Shown here: positions 39,183-49,267 of the stretch, piece by piece | Layout: each line of letters begins with the position of its first letter | Numbering within the stretch: position 1 is the stretch's first letter | DNA from: Setophaga petechia | Lineage: Eukaryota; Chordata; Aves; Passeriformes; Parulidae | Length of the DNA: 64,000 nucleotides | Assembly: GCA_024362935.1 (NCBI GenBank) | Contig: JANCRA010000004.1 | Span: 27,829,121 to 27,893,120, forward strand | Reading direction: 5' to 3' | Position numbers and translations under genes: made by a program | The notes under the pieces: model-generated | The model's input: the letters and a program-made list of their open reading frames with translations, nothing else | What the model was told of the DNA's origin: nothing | Database searches by the model: none

Positions 39183-39409
39183 GCAACATCCAATCAACAC
39201 AAAGCATTTCTCACAGCATTAATTTGCTCTATTCAATTAGCAAACTTTAAAACTGTTTAATGTTAAGGTACTCAAAATGTTTCATGAAGAGGGAATTAGA
39301 AGAAGAGAAAGACACAAAGATATGGGAAAGCACACACATAGCTACCAACGTGCAGGTGCCAGCAGTGCTCAGAGAAAAACTCCAAGAGGAAGATAGGTTC
39401 AAGGTGCCC

Positions 39410-39416
39410 TTAAATA
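39410..39416 (-). promoter_or_regulatory. Putative LTR TATA box
   Basis: Minus strand TATTTAA in the context GGGGTATTTAAGGGC. It sits 228 bases upstream of an AATAAA in the same orientation, which supports an LTR promoter. Transcription would start near 39,380 and run leftwards into the gag-like region. Confidence 0.5.
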
Positions 39417-39490
39417 CCCCTGGGACTTTATGGGCCCTACCTCCAGGTGGGACTTAGAGACTTCCCTGAGGAGCTGGGTTAGGGAAGAGT

Positions 39491-39524
39491 GCTAATCACT
39501 GACTCCAGTGTGCCAGTGATTAGC
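39491..39524. repeat. 11-bp perfect inverted repeat
   Basis: GCTAATCACTG (39,491-39,501) and CAGTGATTAGC (39,514-39,524) are exact reverse complements separated by 12 bases. The hairpin lies in the putative U3 region, about 75 bases upstream of the TATA box on the minus strand, and could be a bound site or only a chance palindrome. Confidence 0.8.
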
Positions 39525-39530
39525 AGCTCT

Positions 39531-40355
39531 GCTGGGCTGGGGTACAGGCTCTGGGACGTGGGGATGTGGGGATGTGGGGTGTGGGGCAGTTCACTATCTA
39601 ACCAGAGGAAGGCCTGACCTACCCCGTGGCCCCAACACAGGCATCCCAAAATATGTAGAGACATCCGTCCCTCCAGGCTCTGACACAGGATCCTGAAGAT
39701 TTTCAAGGGTGAATTCCAAACCACTGGAGGAAAGTCTTCGAAATACTGATCCATGTCCTCTCACATTTCATGCCACTCAGGACTACTAGTCCTCAAGGAA
39801 GATCTCTGAAAGGCTTCCCTAAAAATCTCTTCTGTAACTCTAAACATGGTGTGGACAGCACTAAGGAGACCTGGCAGACCCAGCAACAAGAACATGCTTT
39901 CCTTAATATCCAAGGTAAATGAAAAGTCCTCAATGGGTGTTGTAACAGGCCTGAGGGAGAAAAAGGGGGTGAAAAGCTGGGGAAAATAATATTCCCCTTT
40001 TCCCCCTACAGACTGAGTATTTGCAAAGGTAACACGTGAGGTAAAGGTACAGAGAAGAACACTGAATACACATCCCAAATAACCCTCATTGCCCTTCACA
40101 GTATCATGTTATAAGCTGATATCACACACGGTACAGCAACAAAGCAATCCTGATCCCTCTCCCTGCTCTGAAAAAGAACAGCACAAGAGGCATGAACAGG
40201 AATATATACAGCTTTGGGTAGAGCACCCGCATGAACAGACCAAGCAACATTGTGACCAGTGGCACCATACTTAACAGAGAAAATGCTTAGCTCAAAGCCA
40301 CCAGATGTATTGTTATCTTAACCCTTCATGCCACACATTGTGTGGCAAATAAGCT
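39531..40355. other. Unassigned sequence between two LTR-like pieces
   Basis: Contains a G-rich tract (39,553-39,586) and a 112-codon minus-strand frame (39,761-40,099) followed by a 91-codon one (39,479-39,754). Neither is recognisable. An 8-bp palindrome GCCACACA/TGTGTGGC lies at 40,330-40,346. It may be the U3 of a long LTR, internal sequence of the second element, or host DNA between two insertions. No choice can be made from the sequence alone. Confidence 0.5.
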
Positions 40356-40752
40356 TGTAGCAGTTTAGGAATGGTATTCAATTTAGTACTCCCACTAAAA
40401 CCACACATTACTTGCTGCACCCTCTGCTTCCCCTGCAGCACCCTGGAGAGGGGAATTGGAAGCACAGGAAGGCAAAGACATAACGGATAAGAACAAACAG
40501 CAATGAGCTAAGAAAATGAACAGTAACAGAAACAATACTAATGACAGAGGGTACAAGAAAAGAAGCAATTCAAAGTAATCTTCTGACAACAGAAGAAGGA
40601 TGGATGGCTCCATCCACCACTTTTACTTGCCCAGACCATAACCCCTTCTCCCCTTCTCCTTGACTCCTAGCAAAGACATGAAATGGTATAGAATAACCTC
40701 CAGGTCATAGACATGGCCCTCCTGGCAAAAAATTAACCTTGTAAGCAGGACA
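40356..40752 (-). mobile_element. LTR-like segment resembling a common avian ERVK-type LTR
   Basis: On the minus strand the segment starts TGTCCTGCTTACAAGGTTAA and TTTTTTGC at 40,752, like the TGTCCTGG...GTTAATTTT start of a widespread avian LTR. It continues with GGTTATTCTATACCATTTCATG, matching the ATTCCATACCATATGACG block of that LTR, then an AAGGAGAAGGGGAGAAGGGG purine stretch. It may end at CTGCTACA (40,356-40,363). No target-site duplication was found at these edges. The similarity is decayed and the right-hand third is the strongest part. Confidence 0.45.
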
Positions 40753-40918
40753 GATGAGTATGATAGAGACACAGAAAAGTTTCAAGGCAGTATATTGACC
40801 CATTATTGTATTCCTTAACTTCCATATGCTGCCTACATTAATTCAGTAAATAAGGACATTTATACCCATATGTTTGTAACAACAGTATCAGAAAAGCATG
40901 ATAACAAAATACAGGATA
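40753..40918. other. Short non-coding spacer
   Basis: No feature seen between the LTR-like piece and the A/C tract. The interrupted CR1 of 32.6-34.8 kb does not resume here. Confidence 0.6.
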
Positions 40919-40986
40919 AAAAAAACCCAACATAAAACCAACAACACCCCCACCTCCCCCCCCAAAAAAAAACCCCACCCAAAACA
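40919..40986. repeat. A/C-rich low-complexity tract
   Basis: Plus-strand A and C only, over nearly 70 bases, with poly-C (CCCCCCCC near 40,955) and poly-A runs. The complementary strand gives a spurious frame rich in F, W and G. Confidence 0.85.
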
Positions 40987-43188
40987 TGCTTAAAGAAGAA
41001 GCGATTCACTGTCCTGTTAGTGAACAAAAACAGGTTTGTCTGCATGTGGAACACAGGTTACATCTTGCACTGCAGATGTGAACTCAGTAAAATACAATTA
41101 AAGTGAATCTATAATAGACAAAGGACACCCCAGAGTCCCCAGCCCTTTCCATGGAAGAGGGACAGTTTTCTTTTAGGAATGTGTTTAAAGATTCTTGCTT
41201 TACTTTCACTGCCACTTGAAAGACACACATCATTCCTTCTTGTTGCTCTATGTTAACATGCCAATGTCTAGTGCTTGTTTCCACTAGAGAACTGACACAG
41301 TTAACATACTAAAAGGCTGCTGACTCAGTCTGACATGGAGTGCCTTTCATAAATTACACTTATATTTATGGCATGCTCACATTTATGTTGTGCTCAGTAT
41401 CTGTTCCAAAATATTTCAGTTCTTAAAGAGCCAAGTTTGCCAAAAGAACAGTTTCCCTTCACAAAGAAATGATACCTGGAAATCCTGCCAAGTGAGAAAA
41501 AGGTCATCCATTTAAGTAAAGAGCGAAGTTGACAAGTATACCCCCCTCACACAGGCCTGTTCAGATCTATCATGTATGAACTGTTCATCTGAAGAGGCAC
41601 AAGCTAGCATTACCCTTGACTTGTGTAACATGACCATTTCACACCTGACTTTTTGTTTTTAATGGGGGCTCATTGTAGACTGGGTATTTTTTTCTTATTT
41701 CCAAGGCGTTTTATATTCTAACTTAGCTTTTTCTACACAAAAATGGTTTGAATACAAGGGAGATGAAGTGCCCTTTCTTTAAAATACATCTTCACTTGAA
41801 TGACTTCATAATCAAACAACTTTTCAAAAGCTAGACTACTGGAGAACAGCCTCAGGATTTAGGCAGAGCATCCAAGATGCCAGAGTTTGGGGCTCCAGCT
41901 CTGAACCCCTCAAGTCAGGCATCAGCAAAGCCTGGAGCTGCCTAGTGCATTCTCTGATTCCCACATTTCCAAGTACCTACAGCAGTAACACTGTGGATGG
42001 CCAAAACCACCCATGATTTTGGTGCCAAATTTAGCTGCTGACCAAAGTAATAGGAAATCAAGAATAAGCTCTGCTTCTGCCCAGGCCTTCTGTGAGATGT
42101 ACATTACAGTAGGCATTCCTGGAGCTCACCTAACCTTTGGCAACCAGTCACATTACAGTGTTTGTCTTGTTCCTAATGCTTCTTGTATTTCTTGTTTTGC
42201 AGGAGAAAAGCTTACACAGGAAGGGTGGGGATTGCCTCTAGCCAACTTCAGGACTAGTCTGGTACTGACAGCACTTTCATAGAAAAGAGGTAGGAGATAA
42301 GGTTTTTGGCAGCCTCAGGCTGAGTAGGGTAAGTACATACACTCTCCTGTTTCCTAAGAGAACATTCCAACCACTTGACTGCTACGTTTAAGGCAAGCCC
42401 AGCTACCATCTTCCTTTTTCTCCATCCAAGTTTCAAGTCCTTCTAAACAATCACTTTTCTCTGAAGAGAGCCTAACCTGTGGATCTGAGGGGAACGGATG
42501 AAGTAGGTGCTTAAACAGCATGCCTTTGCTCCCTGCCCGGTTAGGATTTCCAGCATCTTGTTTTCTGTGAACATTTCTGGTAGTTTTAGGAGGCAAGTCA
42601 CTCAGTAGGAAGGCTACAATTTTCCCCAGGTAGTTCTTCCAATTGCCTGTTTCTCAGCATGAAGATCTTAGAGAGCTTATATGCATTATGTAAAGTCCTG
42701 TGTGGTTTTTCCTAGGCCAGACAAGCTTCACTGCCGGGTGGATGAGAAGATCACCATCCCATATCTCTTCCATCTCCACTCATTTGACTGGCTGCCATTG
42801 TGCATTTTTCCACACCAAGCCATGCAGTTACAGCTGTGCATCCTTCTCCGTTAGAACCGCAGCTGTATCAGTCTCTACATTGCTCAGCTAAAATGAGAGG
42901 TTTATCCTCAAGGCATTTCTGAATTTCATTATTAGGAAAGGTCAAAATACATTCTTGAGTTCAAAGCTAAAAATGACACACAGAAAAATCGTTAACAAAT
43001 TAAACTTCTCCTTAGAATGAGTTTGATATATCATACAATTAAAACCACCATCCCTAAAATAGTGATTAGACCAAATTGCAGTGAATTGACAGATTTCAGT
43101 GGACTTAAAGCTGGTAAATACCAGTTCAGGTTTTACCCTAGAAAGCATAAAATATTAGGCAGACCACTGTGTAGAAAGCAGCTAAACT
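40987..43188. other. Non-coding unique sequence
   Basis: No recognisable gene or repeat; short overlapping open frames on both strands at 41,922-42,891. Confidence 0.65.
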
Positions 43189-43229
43189 CTGTGTGTTTGT
43201 GCGTGCGCGCACGCGCGCGTGTGTGTGTG
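43189..43229. repeat. Alternating TG/CG tract with Z-DNA potential
   Basis: GTGTGTTTGTGCGTGCGCGC is followed by ACGCGCGCGTGTGTGTGTG. It is almost strictly alternating pyrimidine-purine and includes two CGCGC-type cores. CpG is rare elsewhere in the window, so this local CpG cluster stands out. Confidence 0.9.
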
Positions 43230-46200
43230 AGAAATAGGAAACGTTAATAAGAGTTTGATAATTAGAGAATTGTATTAAATTAAATCCCTCATTGAAATGT
43301 TAGTGCCCACTAAGGTCAGGGCTGTATTTCAGATTAATTATCAAATTTAGTACTTTGTACTGACTCCCAAAAGAGGATGGCTGATAACTGAAATCAAAAT
43401 AATAATAAAGGAGCTATTCACTTGTGGTCTGATTGGGACTTGAAATTCTCATCAAATCAGGAGCAAATACAAAAAGCGAATTTGATCACTTCTATTTTAG
43501 GAGTTTTTTTGATTTGTATTCAACAAGCAGATATGGAAAGATGTTGTTTTCTTTTTCAAAAACATGACTCGATTTTGTTGATTGTTGAAAATTAGCTTCA
43601 TGAATATTTCAGTATGGAAAAAGCATTTCATCAAGTATTCACTGACTTCATAGAGCTAATACACAATTGACTTAAAATAACTTCTGTTTACAAGGCTGTA
43701 TTACATGGAAAATGTGCAATCTGCTTGGTCTAAGATGGATATTATTCAACCCAGATATCAAATCAAAAGATCTCAGACCATTTTGTGGCCAGTCAGTATG
43801 AAAAATACTACAAAGGATGTTCCTTACCAGCCTAGATATTTTTAAGAGTATTGTGTTTGAGACAGGTCCAGAACTTCTGAACTGAGTTTTTCTGTTTTGA
43901 CTTCTGAATGCATTTCAGTATTTCAGTGAAAGAACTAGACAAACTCAGGTAAAATGCTGAGAATTTGTAAAGATTTAATTTTAAACATTTAATATTAAAA
44001 ATAAAAATCACATATTTCTAATGATTCATAGACTGTAGCAAGACTTCCTTGGGAAGTCACAAATTTGTGACAGAAAACCAGAACAAATTTAGCTAAAAGG
44101 GATGACAAGTAAGTAAGTAAACATTGCTGTATGGCAAACTGTCTGGAAACCCATTTACTAAAAGCTCCTACCATCTTTATATTGGTTTTCTAAACACGAG
44201 TTTACAAAAATTCACTGTGTGGAGTTTAATTCATACATTAAATCTAGAAGGCACAGAGATTCCAAATACAAAGTGCTTGTGTCATGTACTTACCTTTATT
44301 TTGAAGACACATATAATAGAATTCATCTGTATCCTTTTATAAAGTTTTCTTTATAAAAGGAAGCCGTCATCAACTCTACTACTGTAATGGGATTGTTCTG
44401 AGTCTAGTTATAAAAAAATGATTTAATAACAAATCAATTTTTAATAGAAATTCCCTTTTTATACATTGCATTTTGCCAGTGCATATAAACAGCAAAGTTG
44501 CAATGAACAACAGTGGTTTTAACTGCTTACTTTAACAATTTTCACTTGTTACCTCTTAGATTTCATAAAAAGAAGGATGTGCAAGGAACATTTTGTGTGT
44601 ATACAATGCATTATGGAAGACCAGGGTAGACTCCAGAGATCTAATTGACTATTGCAGAAGTAGCATTTAGACTTGGGCTTTTGGATTCATGCTGCTGAAA
44701 CCAAATGCAAATATACATAATTTCATTTTTATAATGTAGGTCATATTACCCAAAGCATGGCAATATCATAAAACTAGTTGATCTTACAAATTTTCCTATT
44801 TTTTAAAAATGATTTGTCTAGAAAGCTATCCCACTGTAGATAAGTAAAGTGTTTTAGGACTCACCAGAATCTACTCTAGCTTAAGTGAATAGTAGAAAAA
44901 AAATCTTCCATTGCACAAAAAAATCCCACTCTCTGGATAAAAAAAAATCAGATTAAACGCAAGAATTATTTTAATTTGAAGGCACTTCTTCTAGGAAAGC
45001 CTTAAGGTTCAGAAAAATGTCAGTTTTTATCAAAGGAAAGGTTACATTGATAACTACAGTATATGTCATATTTGTGTGATGCTACTAGGGGCCTCTCTAA
45101 ACTGAAGGCAAACACGTCAATTACTAATAGTTTATCCAGTGTAGCCATAACTGCTAAGTTTGTCTAATGGAGTCTTTCTTTTTTTAAATGAAGTGGATAC
45201 CACATAGACATTTACACAAACTTCCAAATAAACATGTTATCCAGTTGATTTTATCTACTGAAGTTTTAGATTATTTCCATATCAAAGTCCTGCAAAAGCT
45301 TACTGATTGGATATCATTGGTATGCTTGACTATTGCTATATATATATTCTTGTATTTCTGAAATTATACTGTGCCAAATTTTTTAATTTTTTGTCTTTGA
45401 TTAAAACAATTTTTTTTCTAATTAAATTTGAGAAATATTTTGGAGAAATATCATTATTCTCAGTGCATATTTGGCAGAAAGATGAAGAAAAACAATACAG
45501 TGTCCAAATATGTTTCACAAATAGAATTCAGTTGTGTCACATGGGCTCAGCTGGGCTCAGCCACAGAGACAAGTGGTTATCTCCTTTCTTCCCCCACTGC
45601 TCCTCAAAAATGAGGGACAGTTGATACAATCAGCAGTGACAGCATACAACAGAGTTCCAGGTCTTTATGTATGCTACCTGAAAAAATCACACCAGTGCTA
45701 TATGGGAGCACAGGTTTGCTATGAATGCGAACATGAAGGTTTTTGAACGAAAAGAAGGCTATTAAACACTAAAACAGTGTCGATTTGCAATACCACTGAA
45801 TAGTTTGTGTCACAGAAGTCTTTAATGAAAATCCGTTTCTTTCACAGTGAGCCCTAAATGTTATCAATCAAAATCCAGCTTCCTATGGATGTGGACACCC
45901 TTTGAAATAATATGCTATCAGGATAAATAAAGACAATTCCATTTCTCAGCATCAATGGAGAAGTGCTCAAAGCTTTTGGCTGTCTGTTTATGAATTTTAA
46001 TGAGGCCTGGATTTGTCTCAGAAGGAGGCAGCCCTAATTTTCAAAGTGATTCAGACAAGTCAGTGCAATATTAGAAAACAGTACAAAAAAGCATGAGCGA
46101 TAATATAATAAAGCACTTTGATGAAGCTATGTTGAGGAGGGGAAGGCGGCTTATATAAAAATCACCCCCACTGTTTCTCCTCCTAAACTACAGAATTACC

Positions 46201-49197
46201 AACTTTAGATCTCAGTTTCCAATGTCATTTTCACCCTTTTTTTGCTAAATAGTCTGTGGTATGAAATGAACAGTAAAAATAGAGGCTCATTGCTATATTT
46301 TAGTCTCAGACAGAGGATGATTTGACATTTCTCAGCCATCAATTACAGGACAGACACAACTTAATTTTGGTTTTAGAAAATGTTTGCCTATTTGAATTAA
46401 TTTACCAGGATATTTATGTGCAGAAATTGATTAATCCTTAGCAGAAGCTACTCCATTATTAGCAAGACCTTCGAAGTTCCTAGTCTAAACTCTACGCATA
46501 CATCTCCCAGACACATGCTCACATCCTCATACCATAGCAGACTGACCTGCTCTGTGGCCACATATGAAGGGAAAAGCTGCTTTGGCAGGGCCCAGGATCC
46601 TATTCCAGCCTCGTTCTTCACTGTATTTCTTACATTTCCTATGTGTGTCAGCTGTGGGCAGGTGTATACATTGTTTTCTTACCTGCAAAATGGAGAGGCT
46701 CACTGCCCAATGCTGCAATACCAGCAGGAGGCTCATGCAGCATCCTTGATCTCTTCAATAAACCAGCTTTCAGGGCTCTGTGAAAACCTGTATCCTGTTT
46801 GTGTGGGCTTGCAAAGAAGAAATAGATGAGAAGAGTCAATATCTGCCGCACGGAAAAGACCTGCTCATAAGTTTTCCACATCCTGGTGGGTCATGTGGAG
46901 TGAGAAAGGTCACTCAATTCTTTACAAACATATGGCTTTAGATGAATGCTGTAGTGGCTAAAAAAGATCAGCATTTAGAGCAAAGAGCCAGCTCCTAGGT
47001 GATCAGCCCCTAAACCATGGATGAGTTACCAAAGCCCGGGGAGATGGAGAAAGGAAGGGTATGTTTCATGTTCGTGTAAGAAAGAGGCAGCCCAGGACTT
47101 TCATGAGTTGGAAGGACAAACTGATTTCTTACACTCCCCCAGCTCAATCACCTCAACTTTCAGCACAAGCAACATGGTCCTATTGCTTCTGCTGGAAAAA
47201 TGTGGGATGGAAGGGTTCCTCATTCAGACACCCTTCTGCAGTTCTTCCTGCTGGATAAGAAATGAAATAACCTAACAATTTGGATCAATGATAGGGACTA
47301 GAGCATGGGGTTGTTCAAAGTTTCTCAGGGAAGACTTTCTTTTGCTCTCTCATCTGAGCTACTTAGAATTTGCTGTACTTATTTTCAGGATCTCCACTTA
47401 GCATTCTGAAGTCAGACCCTTAAATGCAACAGCAGATGGAAGTCCCACGTTGCTGGGAGCCTATGTGAGTTTTCACATGTCCAGAAAAAATTGTCTTGGT
47501 TCTTCTGTTGGCCTTACTGCCATGTACTTTTAAAAACATTTAACATTCTATAGAAAGGAATTAATTCACACTAACTCAATGCTGTTGTTTTTCTCATTTT
47601 TCCCCCCATGTTGTGCTCATTTTCTTCCATCTCCCTGTTTTATTCTCATCCTTACCTACTGGATTGCTTTGTTTTCCAACTTTATTCCATTTTATCATAG
47701 TCTTTGGGTTTTTTTCTTATGTAGCTCTTCAAAGTGGTATCTATTCTTCTAATTATTCTTCTATATATTCTTCTATTACCTTTCATTTCCATTCTCCTCC
47801 CATTTAATTCAAATTGCTTGCTTATACTGAGGCCTATCTTTCAAATTCTTTTTAATTCCCCTACACCTATGTTTAGCCCCAGCCCCTCAGTTTATCTATT
47901 CCATCTTACTGCATTTCCTTCCTCTCTCCCATATTTCATACAATTGTTGAGAAAGATTCTATTCTTAGAATGGCAAATACATAAACAGAACATCAGTACA
48001 TTTGCAAAAAAACATGTTCCTTTTAGTTAGAAATGGCAGACTCTAAGTCAGGAATTGTTACAATAGCCTTCAAAAAAAGGTGAGAAGTAGGTGTGGAAAA
48101 TTTGATTTACTCCTAAGTTAAGCACTGGTTCCTATTGCATAAGACCACATGGTATGTTATATTCATCACATTCAGATAATGAGATCAGTTAATGGTAAAA
48201 ACAACATTTAGGAAGTGTACATTTACACAATATATAAAATGCTTTATTTTGGCATTGAAACACTACCACACCCAGAAAAAAATTCTTTCTGCTTTTCTGC
48301 CTTGCAATACATTAACTATCAAACCTATACCAGAGTAGTTGTTAACTGACTTCGTTTACTAAATGGGCAGGTAATAACCACACCTATCTGAGAATCCTTA
48401 AGATTTTCCTGGAAGGACCATTAAGTAGTTTGGATTTCTGAAACTTTTACCTATTACTTTTTTACTTTTACCTTGGAATTTGTTACAGGCACATAGCATA
48501 CTTTCAGATAACTACCAAAAAAACCCATGATCTCCAAACTCCTTCTACCATTTGTACATGGAAAATAGATTAAGCACTGACCTCAGAACCACAGAATAAG
48601 TTGTGAAAGTGCAAAGCATCATAACCAAAAATTGGTCAGAACACCAAGTAAAGGATGCTTTTGGATCTAATTTAATAGTGGGTCTATTTTAGCCTCCTTC
48701 TGCTTCTGTAGCCATTGGCATTTCATGACCTATGTTTGGATTCTGCCAGACAAACTATTTTATAGTCTTTTAACTTAGTTTTCCTTAGAGCAGTTATAGG
48801 GTAAATTGCAAATGTGATGGTCTTAGTAAGCTTTGCAACAGCAAGTCTTGAAACACACAGCAGTGTTTCAAGTTTTTTCCAACATATCACAAACCTGGGA
48901 CATTGCTACAGAACATCTAAAGAGCAAGCCTGAATTTCTTGAATTTGTGGTGTTCAGACTGTAGCTAATAGTCATGTCCCTTTCATGTTTTTTAATTTCC
49001 ATTATTTTTCGCATTGTCCTAGGAGTCACAGTCAAGGATTTTGTTACCTATTTCCTGGCTTGGGAAACACCCTGCAAGACAATTAGTCATTGACTCTGAA
49101 ATGTGAGTAAAAGGAAACATGTTCTGCCCCCAGCCTCCCAGTGATACTTTTTGTTGTCTAGGAATGTATACCACAAAGCCTCATCTGCCAAGAGAAA

Positions 49198-49198
<1 letters not shown>
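43230..49198. other. Non-coding unique sequence
   Basis: AT-rich. A 12-bp perfect inverted repeat with a TTTT loop lies at 44,333-44,360. A TATATAAAA box preceded by GGAAGGCGGC lies at 46,143-46,160 but no transcript features follow. The pyrimidine-rich stretch 47,580-47,950 gives long but meaningless frames rich in F, S, L and P. Confidence 0.6.
44333..44360. repeat. 12-bp perfect inverted repeat with 4-nt loop
   Basis: CCTTTTATAAAG (44,333-44,344), loop TTTT, CTTTATAAAAGG (44,349-44,360). AT-rich stem, no U-run suited to a polymerase III terminator beyond the loop. It is probably structural chance or an old foldback remnant. Confidence 0.85.

Positions 49199-49265
<67 letters not shown>
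49199..49265. repeat. Compound (GT)n(AT)n microsatellite
   Basis: Eight GT units (49,199-49,214) pass directly into about 25 AT units (49,215-49,265) without interruption. The uninterrupted AT run suggests a young, length-variable locus that can extrude a cruciform. Confidence 0.95.

Positions 49266-49267
<2 letters not shown>

Larger units (their letters stand above)
34850..39530 (-). mobile_element. Defective endogenous retrovirus, minus strand, 3' end missing
   Basis: Read right to left, it shows an LTR with TATA box and polyadenylation signal (about 39.5-39.1 kb), a gag-like leader (about 39.1-37.1 kb), RT (about 37.07-36.5 kb), connection/RNase H (about 36.46-35.65 kb) and integrase (about 35.6-34.95 kb). 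The total is about 4.6 kb. No envelope remnant and no 3' LTR are recognisable; the element breaks off inside or just after the integrase core next to a CR1 copy. Motif style suggests an avian retrovirus-like family without env, possibly ERV-L-like (class III), but the class is not settled by eye. Multiple frameshifts, stops and lost catalytic residues make it non-functional. Confidence 0.8.
39127..39530 (-). mobile_element. LTR (R and part of U3) of the minus-strand retrovirus
   Basis: On the minus strand a TATTTAA box (39,410-39,416) is followed 228 bases later by AATAAA (39,177-39,182) and then by about 80-100 bases of probable U5 before the gag-like frame. This order and spacing fit an LTR promoter, R region and polyadenylation signal. 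Upstream of the TATA box lies C-rich sequence on the coding strand, and a G4-type tract on the plus strand (39,553-39,586). The left LTR edge and the primer binding site could not be pinned down, and the right edge is uncertain (see the 39,531-40,355 stretch). Confidence 0.55.

Noticed and set aside
47613..48030. Overlapping frames rich in F, L, I and S that look like membrane segments
   Set aside because: Caused by a pyrimidine-rich stretch; two different frames give the same hydrophobic character.
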